Source: Streptomyces mirabilis (lineage in GTDB: Bacteria; Actinomycetota; Actinomycetes; Streptomycetales; Streptomycetaceae). From it: a stretch of 64,000 bases of DNA. A model generated the notes under the pieces. The model searched no databases. It was not told where the DNA came from and saw nothing but the letters and a program-made list of their open reading frames with translations. Position numbers and translations under genes: made by a program. Position 1 is the stretch's first letter. Each line of letters starts with the position of its first letter. Below, one piece after another: positions 31,503-39,270 of the stretch. The stretch is from contig NZ_CP074102.1 of NCBI RefSeq assembly GCF_018310535.1, positions 4,340,001-4,404,000 on the forward strand. Reading direction: 5' to 3'.

Positions 31503-32234
31503 TCACTTCCACTGGACGGACACGTCCCGCGTCTCGATGTGCATGCCGAGCGGCACGCGCCAGTCGTCGACGCACACCGTCCAGGTCTTCGTGCTGCCCG
31601 CTCCGGCCGCGATCGGCGCCGGCAGATCCCGCGTCGAGTCGATCGTCGCCCAGTCGATGCCGAGCGCCCCGATGATGTGCGTCCCGAGGGTCACCGTGCC
31701 CGAACGCACAGCGGTGCCACCGGTGTTGCGGAAGGAGACGGTCACCTTCTCGCACCAGCGCCTGTCGGTGGCCTCCCGCGTGGGCTCGCCCACGTCGAGA
31801 ACGGCGGGACCGACGGGGCCGGGAGGACTGGGGGTACCAGGGGGACTGGTACTTGCCGTGGAACCCGGGGTCGGCCGAGTGGGGGGCGCGGACGCGGTGC
31901 CCGAACCGGCGCTCGTGCGGGACGAGTTGTCGTCACCGCGGTTCGTTGCCGCACCGGGCGAAGCGGAAAGTGGGGGCTGCGGGGGTGAACTGCCCTGCTG
32001 AGGAGCCCCTTTGGTGGGTGGCGTGGGTGGCGTGGACCCGGGCAGCGGGGTCAGCGAGACGTTTCCGGTCGGGGCCACGACGGGTCCCGAATCGGCCGGC
32101 GCTCCCACCGCCACGTATCCGCCGCCGCTCCCACCGTCCCCGCACGCGGCCAGTACGGCACCCAGGCAGACAACAGCCGTCGAGGCGCCCACCAGGGCGC
32201 CTCGACGGCCACGGAGCCAAGTCGCTCGACGCAT
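31503..32234 (-). CDS. Putative lipoprotein of unknown function
   Basis: A 243-residue exported protein. The N-terminus has MRRATWLRGRR, a hydrophobic core and the lipobox LAAC (about residue 31), so it should be lipid-anchored. A Pro/Ser/Thr-rich linker of about 100 residues (PPTRPTPGSTASTSPPGTPS) follows. The C-terminal domain (about 145-243) has two cysteines (RRWCEKVTVSFRNTGGTAVR and TWTVCVDDW) and looks like a beta-sandwich. The layout suggests a surface-displayed binding domain on a long spacer. It is convergent with the small membrane protein and lies downstream of sigN. Confidence 0.78.
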   Translation of the reverse strand: MRRATWLRGRRGALVGASTAVVCLGAVLAACGDGGSGGGYVAVGAPADSGPVVAPTGNVSLTPLPGSTPPTPPTKGAPQQGSSPPQPPLSASPGAATNRGDDNSSRTSAGSGTASAPPTRPTPGSTASTSPPGTPSPPGPVGPAVLDVGEPTREATDRRWCEKVTVSFRNTGGTAVRSGTVTLGTHIIGALGIDWATIDSTRDLPAPIAAGAGSTKTWTVCVDDWRVPLGMHIETRDVSVQWK

Positions 32235-32286
32235 CGCGCCAGTGTGGCTGACGATCCGTCAATTATGAAGGGTCGAGCAGGGGGTC

Positions 32287-33195
32287 TCAGTCGGAGATCA
32301 GGCCCTCGCGGAGCTGGGCCAGGGTGCGGGTGAGGAGGCGGGAGACGTGCATCTGCGAGATGCCGACCTCCTCGCCGATCTGTGACTGGGTCATGTTGGC
32401 GAAGAAGCGCAGCATGATGATCCGGCGCTCGCGGGGCGGGAGTTTGGCGAGCAGCGGCTTCAGCGACTCGCGGTACTCGACGCCTTCCAGGGCGGTGTCC
32501 TCGTAGCCGAGGCGGTCCGCGAGGGAGCCCTCGCCGCCGTCGTCCTCGGGGGCCGGGGAGTCGAGGGAGGAGGCCGTGTAGGCGTTGCCGACCGCGAGGC
32601 CGTCGACGACGTCCTCCTCCGACACGCCCAGGACCGCGGCGAGTTCGGCGACGGTCGGGGAGCGGTCGAGCTTCTGGGAGAGCTCGTCGCTGGCCTTGGT
32701 GAGGGCCAGGCGCAGCTCCTGGAGGCGCCGCGGGACGCGGACGGACCACGAGGTGTCACGGAAGAACCGCTTGATCTCGCCCACGACCGTCGGCATCGCG
32801 AACGTCGGGAACTCCACGCCGCGTTCGCAGTCGAAGCGGTCGATCGCCTTGATCAGGCCGATGGTGCCGACCTGGACGATGTCCTCCATCGGCTCGTTGC
32901 GGGAGCGGAAGCGGGCCGCCGCGTACCGCACGAGCGGGAGGTTGAGCTCGATGAGGGTGTCCCGGACGTAGGCACGCTCAGGGCTGTTCTCGCCGAGTGC
33001 GGCGAGCCGCAGGAACAGGGAGCGGGACAGGGTGCGGGTGTCGATGGCTCCCGAGGTTTCGGGGGCCGCCGGGACGGCTTCGAGGGCCGGAGCGGCATCG
33101 GGGGCCGGGAGGGCCGGGACATCGTGAAGCGCGTCGGGCGCCGGTTCGCTCTTCGTGAGCGTGAGCACCTTCGAGCTGCCCTGGTCTGCGGACAT
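32287..33195 (-). CDS. sigN: SigB/F/G-family sigma factor, SigN type
   Basis: A 302-residue stress/sporulation-type sigma factor. An Ala/Pro-rich N-terminus (about 1-50) precedes region 2 ([34 protein letters not shown]), the region 2.4 part [20 protein letters not shown], region 3 and region 4 with the helix-turn-helix [20 protein letters not shown]. The close neighbour on the same strand is a SigF-type paralogue, the same order as sigN-sigF (SCO4034-SCO4035) in S. coelicolor, where SigN acts in subapical stem development. No anti-sigma gene is adjacent. GGGGTGG lies upstream of the ATG. Confidence 0.88.
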   Translation of the reverse strand: MSADQGSSKVLTLTKSEPAPDALHDVPALPAPDAAPALEAVPAAPETSGAIDTRTLSRSLFLRLAALGENSPERAYVRDTLIELNLPLVRYAAARFRSRNEPMEDIVQVGTIGLIKAIDRFDCERGVEFPTFAMPTVVGEIKRFFRDTSWSVRVPRRLQELRLALTKASDELSQKLDRSPTVAELAAVLGVSEEDVVDGLAVGNAYTASSLDSPAPEDDGGEGSLADRLGYEDTALEGVEYRESLKPLLAKLPPRERRIIMLRFFANMTQSQIGEEVGISQMHVSRLLTRTLAQLREGLISD

Positions 33196-33305
33196 GCCAC
33201 CCCCTTTGGGTCGCGGACGGTAGCGGCGGACGCTCCCGTCGGAGGAACGCAGCCTCCACCTGAATACCGGCGGCGGGGCCGCGGCAAACGCTCTTCGGGG
33301 AGAAT

Positions 33306-33340
33306 GTCACATGTCGGCAACACGCTGTAGTGACATGTCG
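33306..33340 (-). promoter_or_regulatory. Pair of direct repeats upstream of sigN
   Basis: GTCACATGTCG (33306-33316) and GTGACATGTCG (33330-33340) differ at one base and are spaced by 24 bases, between sigF and sigN. They may be a binding site for a developmental regulator or part of the sigN promoter. No known consensus was matched. Confidence 0.4.
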
Positions 33341-33439
33341 ACATGGAAGGGGTGAATCGGCCCTGGAAAAGAAGGGTCTGACGGTTTTTCGACGCTGAAC
33401 TGTCGGAAAAGGAGCCCTTGAGCGATTCGCTCTTGTCGG

Positions 33440-34363
33440 TTACGCCTCGATCCTATTTGCGGATCGCAGCCGTGCGAAGCTCCGGGCGAGCAGCCTTGAC
33501 ACATGCATCTGGGAGACTCCCAGCTCGGCACTGATCTGTGACTGTGTCAGATTGCTGTAGTAGCGGAGGAGAAGGATCCGCTGCTCGCGCTCGGGCAGTT
33601 GTACGAGGAGGTGGCGGACGAGGTCGCGGTGTTCGACTCCGTCGAGGGCCGGGTCCTCGTAGCCGAGCCGGTCGAGCAGTCCCGGCAGCCCGTCACCCTC
33701 CTGGGCGGCTTCGAGGGAGGTCGCGTGGTACGAGCGTCCGGCCTCGATGCAGGACAGCACCTCCTCCTCGGTGATACGCAGCCGCTCGGCGATCTCGGCG
33801 GTCGAGGGGGAGCGCCCGAAGGCCGTCGTCAGGTCCTCCGTCGCGCTGTTCACCTGCACCCACAGCTCGTGCAGCCGGCGGGGTACGTGGACGGTGCGGA
33901 CGTTGTCGCGGAAGTACCGCTTGATCTCTCCGACGACGGTCGGCATCGCGAAGGTCGGGAACTGTACGCCCCGGTCGGGGTCGAAGCGGTCGATCGCGTT
34001 GATCAGGCCGATGGTGCCGACCTGGACCACATCCTCCATCGGCTCGTTGCGGGAGCGGAAGCGGGCGGCCGCGTACCGCACGAGCGGCAGGTTCGCCTCG
34101 ATGAGTGCCCCGCGTACGCGGTCGTGCTCCGTGGTGCCCGGCTCCAGCGTCTTGAGCTGGCCGAAGAGCAGCTGGGTGAGGGCCCGGGTGTCGGCGCCGC
34201 GGCGTCGCTCCGGGGTGACCTGCTCAGGGGTGACGCGTTCGTGGGCGATGTGCTCAGGGGCGATCTGCTCCGGGGTGACGCGTTCCTGGGCGATGGGTTC
34301 CGTGGTGATGTGTTCCTTGGGGATTTCCTGTGGCGGTGCTTGAGGCGCAGTACTGGCCGGCAC
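33440..34363 (-). CDS. sigF: Sporulation sigma factor SigF
   Basis: A 307-residue SigB/F/G-family factor. The GTG at 34363 (PASTAPQ start, GGTGGAG upstream) is preferred; GTG 34375 is possible. Residues 17-52 are repetitive pentapeptides. Region 2 has [21 protein letters not shown] and [20 protein letters not shown]; region 3 has [20 protein letters not shown]; region 4 has [20 protein letters not shown]. The sequence and its place beside sigN match sigF of S. coelicolor, needed for spore wall maturation and pigment. It is controlled post-translationally in that species by anti-sigma and anti-anti-sigma proteins not seen here. Confidence 0.9.
   Translation of the reverse strand: MPASTAPQAPPQEIPKEHITTEPIAQERVTPEQIAPEHIAHERVTPEQVTPERRRGADTRALTQLLFGQLKTLEPGTTEHDRVRGALIEANLPLVRYAAARFRSRNEPMEDVVQVGTIGLINAIDRFDPDRGVQFPTFAMPTVVGEIKRYFRDNVRTVHVPRRLHELWVQVNSATEDLTTAFGRSPSTAEIAERLRITEEEVLSCIEAGRSYHATSLEAAQEGDGLPGLLDRLGYEDPALDGVEHRDLVRHLLVQLPEREQRILLLRYYSNLTQSQISAELGVSQMHVSRLLARSFARLRSANRIEA
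34211..34315 (-). repeat. 15-bp in-frame repeats in the sigF N-terminus
   Basis: Seven consecutive pentapeptides of the form E-x-(I/V)-(T/A)-x ([35 protein letters not shown]) are encoded by 15-base units. They lie before the conserved sigma regions. Confidence 0.85.
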
Positions 34364-34513
34364 GGTCAACTCCACCTCTATGATCCGTCAGATCCATCAA
34401 CTCATCCGTCAAAAGCGGTCATAGCATCACAAGACATGTGCACTGTGTGCAAGCACCGGATAACACCGTGTTGAACAGGATTTAGGGAGAGTTGGGGCAT
34501 AAGAAGCGGAAAA

Positions 34514-34540
34514 GCCCCCCACCGGTTTCCGGTGAGGGGC
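34514..34540 (-). terminator. Terminator of the Dabb-domain gene
   Basis: GCCCCCCACCGG and CCGGTGAGGGGC form a 12-bp stem with one mismatch and a TTT loop, 26 bases past the stop on the minus strand. CTTTTCCGCTTCTT follows on that strand. Confidence 0.85.
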
Positions 34541-34565
34541 CCAGAGCGCGTCGGCTCGGATCGGT

Positions 34566-34859
34566 TCAGAACGGATAGTCGGCGATCACCCAGGTCGCGA
34601 ACTCGCGCCACAGCGCGACGCCCGCCTGGTGTGCGGGATGCTCCAAGTACCGCTTCAGGGCGTCGGAGTCGTCGACCGCGGAGTTGATCGCGAAGTCGTA
34701 CGCGACGGGCCGGTCGGTGATGTTCCAGCCGCACTCCCAGAACCGCAGCTCGGGGATCTGGTCGCCGAGCGGGCGGAAGGCGGCCGCGCCCTCGACGACG
34801 CGGGGGTCGTCACGCTCGACGCCTTCGTTGAGCTTGAAGAGGACCAGATGGCGGATCAC
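34566..34859 (-). CDS. Stress-responsive Dabb-domain protein
   Basis: A 97-residue dimeric alpha/beta-barrel (Dabb, Stress_responsive A/B) protein: MIRHLVLFKLNEGV opening, LGDQIPELRFWECGWN, YDFAINSAVDDSDALKRYLE and PAHQAGVALWREF. Such proteins form ferredoxin-like dimers; the function is usually unknown. It lies upstream of sigF on the same strand but is separated by a terminator, so it is not part of the sigma operon. A small membrane-protein gene precedes it with a 40-base gap, so the two could be cotranscribed. Confidence 0.85.
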   Translation of the reverse strand: MIRHLVLFKLNEGVERDDPRVVEGAAAFRPLGDQIPELRFWECGWNITDRPVAYDFAINSAVDDSDALKRYLEHPAHQAGVALWREFATWVIADYPF

Positions 34860-34899
34860 GGGTACTCCCTGGTGGTACGGGCCGTGCGGGGGCGGCCGA

Positions 34900-35079
34900 T
34901 CAGTTCTTGGCCCCGTCGGCGATCCACGTCATGAAGTCGCCGATGGACCGGGCGGCGGTCGAAATGCCCTCGAACCCTATCTGGACGTAGTCGGCCGCCT
35001 TCGCCGGATCCGTGATGATCACGTACAGCGCGAAGACGACGAGTATGTAGACGGCGATCTTCTTCGAATTCACCGCCAT
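34900..35079 (-). CDS. Small membrane-anchored protein
   Basis: A 59-residue protein starting MAVNSKKIAVYILVVFALYV with GGGAGG at good spacing. One membrane helix (about residues 7-22) is followed by an amphipathic tail (ITDPAKAADYVQIGFEGIST, then DFMTWIADGAKN). A longer upstream reading frame has no resemblance. Similar short proteins are conserved beside this tRNA-Ser gene in Streptomyces as far as I recall, but no function is known. It may share a transcript with the Dabb-domain gene. Confidence 0.72.
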   Translation of the reverse strand: MAVNSKKIAVYILVVFALYVIITDPAKAADYVQIGFEGISTAARSIGDFMTWIADGAKN

Positions 35080-35197
35080 CGCGGCCTCCCTGTGACTGCT
35101 GCGCCCACTGGGCCCCCTGTGCCGGCGGCGAGTGTAACCTTCACCCCACTTTTTTGGACCAACGGCCCGCTGGTCGAGGTCCTTTGCCGTACGCACG

Positions 35198-35225
35198 AAG
35201 GGCCCCGTCTTGCGACGGGGCCCTT
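35198..35225 (-). terminator. Terminator after tRNA-Ser(CGA)
   Basis: AAGGGCCCCGTC and GACGGGGCCCTT form a perfect 12-bp stem with a TTGC loop, six bases past the tRNA gene on the minus strand. Confidence 0.9.
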
Positions 35226-35231
35226 CTCAAG

Positions 35232-35316
35232 CGGTAGCGGAGGGATTTGAACCCTCGGTGACTTGCGCCACACTCGCTTTCGAGGCGAGCTCCTTCGGCC
35301 GCTCGGACACGCTACC
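35232..35316 (-). tRNA. tRNA-Ser (anticodon CGA)
   Basis: A class II tRNA of 85 bases. On the minus strand GGTAGCG opens the acceptor and CGCTACC closes it, with discriminator G. The anticodon arm CTCGC-CTCGAAA-GCGAG carries CGA, reading UCG. A long variable arm and the T loop GGTTCAAATCC are present. CCA is not encoded. Confidence 0.96.
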
Positions 35317-35323
35317 GAGGGAG

Positions 35324-35353
35324 ACCCTACCCCAAGGTGGGGCATGGTCTGAA
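35324..35353 (-). promoter_or_regulatory. Promoter of tRNA-Ser(CGA)
   Basis: On the minus strand TTCAGA and TAGGGT are 18 bases apart, ending 8 bases before the mature tRNA 5' end. It is consistent with a housekeeping promoter with a very short leader. Confidence 0.5.
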
Positions 35354-35390
35354 ATCCGTTTCCCGCCGCCGGTCCCGCCGCCCCGCGGAG

Positions 35391-35891
35391 TCAGCGGTCG
35401 CGGAAGAAACGGGTGAGCAGACTCGCGCACTCGTCCTCGAGTACGCCCCCGATCACCTCGGGGCGGTGGTTGAGCCGGCGGTCGCGTACGAGGTCCCAGA
35501 CGGAACCGGCCGCGCCCGCTTTCTCGTCGCGGGCGCCGTAGACGACCCGGTCGACCCGGGACTGGACGAGTGCGCCCGCGCACATCGTGCAGGGCTCCAG
35601 GGTGACGACGAGCGTGCAGCCGGTCAGCCGCCACTCGCCGAGCCGCTGGGCGGCCCCGCGGATCGCGAGCACCTCGGCGTGCGCCGTCGGATCGCCCGTG
35701 GCCTCGCGTTCGTTGTGTCCGGTCGCGAGCACCGTCGTACCGTCCGTGGACAGCACGACGGCGCCGACGGGAACATCCCCGCCCTGGACGGCCCGGTGGG
35801 CCTCGTCCAGGGCGAGCCGCATCGCGGCCCGCCAGCGGTCGCGTACCGGATCTGCCGGATCTGCTGGAAAGGTCTCTTTTGTCGGGCTCAC
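35391..35891 (-). CDS. tadA: tRNA-specific adenosine deaminase TadA
   Basis: A 166-residue zinc deaminase that converts A34 to inosine in tRNA-Arg(ACG), whose gene is at 10970-11042. The active site is HAEVLAIR (His71 zinc ligand, Glu73 proton shuttle) and PCTMCAGA (Cys101, Cys104 zinc ligands). The C-terminal VWDLVRDRRLNHRPEV and FFRDR match bacterial TadA. GTG 35891 gives the full length; ATG at residue 24 (MRLALDEAH) is an alternative that fits shorter homologues. The associated gene upstream and the tRNA-Ser downstream are the usual Streptomyces neighbours. Confidence 0.93.
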   Translation of the reverse strand: MSPTKETFPADPADPVRDRWRAAMRLALDEAHRAVQGGDVPVGAVVLSTDGTTVLATGHNEREATGDPTAHAEVLAIRGAAQRLGEWRLTGCTLVVTLEPCTMCAGALVQSRVDRVVYGARDEKAGAAGSVWDLVRDRRLNHRPEVIGGVLEDECASLLTRFFRDR

Positions 35892-35998
35892 CCGGGAAAT
35901 CTATCGGGCTCGCCCGGAAAACCGCCTCCCCCGGAAACCGCGGGAGCCGGGACCTGCCTTCCGGATCAGGTCCCAGGACCTGTCCGGCGGATCAGGAA

Positions 35999-36541
35999 CT
36001 AGCGGACGGTCTCCAGGACCTCCGCCGCTCCCAGGGCTTCGGCGATCGTGCTGAGCGCGTCGCCTTCGTCCAGGGCGAGCAGTTCCTTCTCGCTCACACC
36101 GAGGTCGGCGAGGATCTCGCGGTCCCCGACGGGGCTGTGCGAGACGATCTCGCCGGAGACGCTCTCCTCCTCGTCGTCCTCGGAGTCGTTTGCGTCGTCG
36201 GGTTCACCGTCCTCGGTGCCGTCCAGGTCGAGGGAGTCCAGGTCGGCGTCGTCGTCGCCGGGCTCCCGTCCTAGTAGTTCGTCCGTGAGCAGGATCTCGC
36301 CGTACGAGCTGCGGGCAGCGGCTGCGGCGTCCGAGACGTAGATGCGAGGGTCCTCCTCACCGTCCACGCGGACGACGCCGAACCACGCGTCCTCCTGCTC
36401 GATGAGTACGAGCACCGTGTCCTCCTCCGAGGCTTCACGGGCCAGATCGGTCAGATCCGACAGGGTCTCCACATCGTCGAGCTCTGTGTCGCTCGCTTCC
36501 CACCCGTCTTCGGTGCGCGCGAGCAGTGCGGCGAAGTACAC
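35999..36541 (-). CDS. tRNA adenosine deaminase-associated protein
   Basis: A 180-residue acidic protein of an actinobacterial family named for its position next to tadA. VYFAALLARTEDGWEASDTE opens the conserved part, followed by VLVLIEQEDAWFGVVRVDGE and RIYVSDAAAAARSSYGEIL. A very acidic middle (EPGDDDADLDSLDLDGTEDG region) precedes a conserved C-terminus (LADLGVSEKELLALDEGDAL). GTG 36541 is preferred because GGGAG lies seven bases upstream; ATG 36562 lacks a site. It precedes tadA on the same strand with a 107-base gap. Biochemical role unknown. Confidence 0.85.
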   Translation of the reverse strand: MYFAALLARTEDGWEASDTELDDVETLSDLTDLAREASEEDTVLVLIEQEDAWFGVVRVDGEEDPRIYVSDAAAAARSSYGEILLTDELLGREPGDDDADLDSLDLDGTEDGEPDDANDSEDDEEESVSGEIVSHSPVGDREILADLGVSEKELLALDEGDALSTIAEALGAAEVLETVR

Positions 36542-36789
36542 CGTGACTCTCCCACTGGTCATAGGCGTGCCGGTTGGGGGTCCCCCCGGCGGAGGTCGAT
36601 TGGGCGGGGAGTGCTGCTCCGAGACCCCACCCACTCGGAATCGTGGCAGAAACAGAGCGTTCAGGGGACGTCTTCGGCCTGCTGTGTCTGCCTCTTTTGA
36701 TCGCTAACAGCGGATCGTACGCGGCCCTCGGCGTCGTGTGTGCATGTCCCCGCCCTCACGGCGTGGGCGGATCACCAAGGAGCTGCAAA

Positions 36790-36815
36790 GGAGCTACCAA
36801 CGGAGCTACCAACGG
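36790..36815 (-). repeat. 12-bp duplication over a stop codon
   Basis: GGAGCTACCAAC is repeated twice in tandem. CTA in the second copy is the stop codon (TAG) of the minus-strand gene at 36806, and the first copy carries the same codon again downstream. Confidence 0.85.
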
Positions 36816-37141
36816 AAGGTGCGCATGCGCATGGCGTGACGGAGGCGGGCGACCTTGGCGCGGCGGGGCTGGACGCGGTCACGCAGCTCGCGCGCCTCGG
36901 TCAGGTCCCGGAGGAACTGGGCCCGGCGCCGCCGGCGCTCGGCGTCCGTCTCCGGCTGCCCGATCCGTTCGGTCCGTTCGGCACGTCCGGACCGATCGGA
37001 TCGTTCGGCCTGCTCGGCACGTCCGGACCGTTCGGATTGTTCGACGCGGCGAAGTCGTACGGGCCGTTGGGCGGGTTCGGCCCCCTCGGCTCCTCCGAGT
37101 CGCTCCAGCTGCTCCGGGGACTCCTTTTCCCGGTCCGGCAT
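36806..37141 (-). CDS. Small basic/acidic protein of unknown function
   Basis: A 111-residue highly charged protein. Residues 1-60 are a repetitive Arg/Glu/Ser stretch (GRAEQAERSDRSGRAERTER). The C-terminal 45 residues are more regular: RRRRRAQFLRDLTEARELRD, then VQPRRAKVARLRHAMRMRTF ending in RW, which looks like a conserved helical basic motif. That C-terminal motif, rather than the repeats, supports this strand; the overlapping plus-strand frames look like shadows. It is divergent from upp. I do not recognise a function; nucleic-acid binding is plausible from the charge. Confidence 0.65.
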   Translation of the reverse strand: MPDREKESPEQLERLGGAEGAEPAQRPVRLRRVEQSERSGRAEQAERSDRSGRAERTERIGQPETDAERRRRRAQFLRDLTEARELRDRVQPRRAKVARLRHAMRMRTFRW

Positions 37142-37231
37142 AGGCCCACCACCCCAGGTCGGTCCCTACCGCATTCCCTCTGACGGGCGGTTTGATGCCA
37201 GCGCGAGGGACACGGGGGCACGGCTACTGTT

Positions 37232-37873
37232 ATGGGCATGCGTCTCCACGTCGTCGACCACCCCCTGGTCGCCCATAAGCTCACCACCCTGCGCGACCGG
37301 CGCACCGACTCCGCGACCTTCCGGCGGCTCGCCGACGAGCTGGTCACCCTGCTCGCCTACGAGGCCACCCGGGACGTGCGCACCGAGCAGGTCGACATCG
37401 TGACCCCGGTCGCCTCCACCACGGGCGTCAAGCTGTCCTACCCGCGCCCGCTGGTCGTGCCGATCCTGCGTGCGGGCCTCGGCATGCTCGACGGCATGGT
37501 GCGGCTGCTGCCGACCGCCGAGGTGGGCTTCCTGGGCATGGTGCGCGACGAGGAGACGCTCCAGGCGTCCACGTACGCGACCCGGATGCCGGACGACCTC
37601 TCCGGGCGCCAGGTGTACGTCCTCGACCCGATGCTGGCCACCGGCGGCACGCTCGTCGCGGCGATCCAGGAGCTGATCAAGCGCGGCGCCGACGACGTCA
37701 CCGCCGTGGTGCTGCTCGCCGCCCCGGAGGGCGTCGAGGTCATGGAGCGCGAGCTCGCGGGCACGCCGGTGACGGTCGTGACCGCGTCGGTCGACGAACG
37801 GCTCAACGAGCACGGTTACATCGTGCCGGGGCTGGGCGACGCGGGGGACCGGATGTACGGGGCGGCCGAGTAG
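37232..37873 (+). CDS. upp: Uracil phosphoribosyltransferase
   Basis: A 213-residue salvage enzyme that makes UMP from uracil and PRPP. The family N-terminus is [20 protein letters not shown], with [14 protein letters not shown] for uracil binding, the PRPP loop [15 protein letters not shown] and the C-terminal [16 protein letters not shown]. Two in-frame ATGs at 37232 and 37238 compete; most homologues start at the second. No ribosome site is visible, and CTACTGTT lies directly upstream, so the transcript may be leaderless. It is monocistronic, with a terminator about 100 bases downstream. Confidence 0.95.
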   Translation: MGMRLHVVDHPLVAHKLTTLRDRRTDSATFRRLADELVTLLAYEATRDVRTEQVDIVTPVASTTGVKLSYPRPLVVPILRAGLGMLDGMVRLLPTAEVGFLGMVRDEETLQASTYATRMPDDLSGRQVYVLDPMLATGGTLVAAIQELIKRGADDVTAVVLLAAPEGVEVMERELAGTPVTVVTASVDERLNEHGYIVPGLGDAGDRMYGAAE

Positions 37874-37969
37874 GTTCCCGCACCTCGGCGGGACCCGCGA
37901 CGGGCCTGCGCGGGACCGTCGCGGCCCTACGGGGCACTGAGTCGTCCCTTGGGTCCTCAGCGGTCTCAC

Positions 37970-38008
37970 GAGGGCTGTCGGCGGCCTTATGGGGCGCCGA
38001 CAGCCCTC
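37970..38008. terminator. Bidirectional terminator between upp and the LytR_C gene
   Basis: GAGGGCTGTCGGC and GCCGACAGCCCTC are perfect 13-base complements with a 13-base loop, between two convergent genes. Confidence 0.85.
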
Positions 38009-38023
38009 GCTGTTCTCGGCTGT

Positions 38024-38692
38024 TCAGCAGTTCTTCGGAGAGGCGGACGCGGCCGGCTGGGGCCCGGACAGGGTGGCCAGGGCCTTGTCGGCGTCCTCCT
38101 TCTTCGTGAGGCTCTTGAAGCTGGTGCCGATGATCAGGTCGACCCGGTCGGCCTGGGCGCGGCCGTCCGTCTTCACCTCGGCGCCGGACAGTTGCGTGCC
38201 CAGTACCGGCAGCGCGGCTTGTGCGGCCCCCTTGGCGCCGAGCAGTATCCCGGCGCCGTTGACCTTCTTGTCGTACGTGGCCGTCGCGTTGCCCACGTCA
38301 CCGATGCGGAACCCGCGCTTCTTCAGCTCGTCCGCGGTCTGCTTGGCGAGCCCACTGCGCGGCGTGGCGTTGAGGACGTTGACGGTGATCTGTCCGGGCC
38401 TGGGAAGCGTCCCGGCGGCGGTGGACGTCGTGGACGCCGTGGTCGCTTTGGCCGACGGGCCGGCCTTGGACGTGCAGTCGTCCTTCGCACCGGCCGCCGT
38501 GGCCTTGTCGCCCTTGCCCGTGAAGACATCGATGAGCTGCAGGGTTCCCCACCCGATCAGCCCTAGCGCGGTGACGGAGGCGACGACCAGGAACACGAGC
38601 CTGCGACGCCCCCGGGGTCGGCGCATCCGTGGGTATTTGTCCCCCGTGATCCGGTACTGGCCGCCCATGCCAGGGGGAGTGAGCATGCTCAT
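38024..38692 (-). CDS. LytR C-terminal (LytR_cpsA_psr_C) domain membrane protein
   Basis: A 222-residue protein. A short basic cytoplasmic N-terminus (RMRRPRGRRR) precedes a membrane helix (LVFLVVASVTALGLIGWGTL, about residues 32-51). A Thr/Ser/Ala-rich linker leads to the LytR_C domain (ITVNVLNATPRSGLAKQTAD, then DELKKRGFRIGDVGNA, about 100-205). This domain occurs after LCP cell-wall ligases, but also alone as here, and is probably a cell-wall-associated binding domain. The gene is convergent with upp and ends ASPKNC. Confidence 0.87.
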   Translation of the reverse strand: MSMLTPPGMGGQYRITGDKYPRMRRPRGRRRLVFLVVASVTALGLIGWGTLQLIDVFTGKGDKATAAGAKDDCTSKAGPSAKATTASTTSTAAGTLPRPGQITVNVLNATPRSGLAKQTADELKKRGFRIGDVGNATATYDKKVNGAGILLGAKGAAQAALPVLGTQLSGAEVKTDGRAQADRVDLIIGTSFKSLTKKEDADKALATLSGPQPAASASPKNC

Positions 38693-38820
38693 GGGCGCAG
38701 CGTAGTGTGCCGCGGCGGTGATTCCTACTAAATGATCATCGGTCGAGGCTCAGTCCAACCCAAAAGGGTCAACGAGCGGGGATCCCGGGCCTCGAAGAGG
38801 CCCTCGCGTCCCCGCGCCCG

Positions 38821-38880
38821 GTCTCGGCCGAGTCCGTCTCTGTCGAGACCGTCTCGGCCGACGCCGTCTCAGTCGAGTTC
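38821..38880 (-). repeat. 30-bp direct repeat at the 3' end of the ParB/VapB-like gene
   Basis: Two 30-base copies begin GTCTCGGCCGA and share about 25 bases. The second contains the last codons and stop of the minus-strand gene at 38869, so the gene end has been copied downstream. Inverted GTCTC/GAGAC pairs within the copies could form a hairpin. Confidence 0.8.
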
Positions 38881-39165
38881 GAGCACACGTGCGTGGAGCA
38901 CCTGGCGCTGTTGCAGCGCGGCGCGTACGGCGCGGTGCAGGCCGTCCTCGAGGTACAGGTCGCCCTGCCACTTCACTACGTGCGCGAACAGGTCGCCGTA
39001 GAACGTGGAGTCCTCGGCGAGGAGGGTCTCCAGGTCCAGCTGGCCCTTGGTCGTCACGAGCTGATCGAGGCGGACCGGGCGCGGCGCGACGTCCGCCCAC
39101 TGCCGGGTGCTTTCCCGGCCGTGGTCGGGGTACGGCCGTCCGTTTCCGATGCGCTTGAAGATCAC
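38869..39165 (-). CDS. Small conserved protein with ParB-like signature (annotated elsewhere as VapB-like antitoxin)
   Basis: A 98-residue protein: MIFKRIGNGRPYPDHGREST, RQWADVAPRPVRLDQLVTTK, LLAEDSTFYGDLFAHVVKWQ and GDLYLEDGLHRAVRAALQQR. The last part resembles the (D)G-x-H-R motif of ParB/sulfiredoxin-like nucleotide-binding domains. Similar Streptomyces proteins are often labelled type II VapB antitoxin, but no PIN-domain toxin lies nearby. It is divergent from the HerA-like ATPase gene. Its stop lies in a 30-bp repeat. I treat the antitoxin label as unproven. Confidence 0.72.
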   Translation of the reverse strand: MIFKRIGNGRPYPDHGRESTRQWADVAPRPVRLDQLVTTKGQLDLETLLAEDSTFYGDLFAHVVKWQGDLYLEDGLHRAVRAALQQRQVLHARVLELD

Positions 39166-39270
39166 ACGGAAAGCCTACCGGCCCAGACCTTCCGGGCGCA
39201 GCCATGGCGACGTAGTGCGACGCTGGAAAAGACGCCTTAAATCAGTGCAAACCGGGAACAGGGGCCTGAT

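Noticed and set aside
36740..37183. Plus-strand ORF opposite the small gene at 36806-37141
   Set aside because: It is made of frame-shadow repeats (GTSGP-like) without a conserved part; the minus frame ends in a regular basic helix motif and has a proper start.
38869..39165. Toxin-antitoxin module
   Set aside because: Only one small gene is present; neighbours are a LytR_C protein and a HerA-like ATPase, with no toxin candidate.
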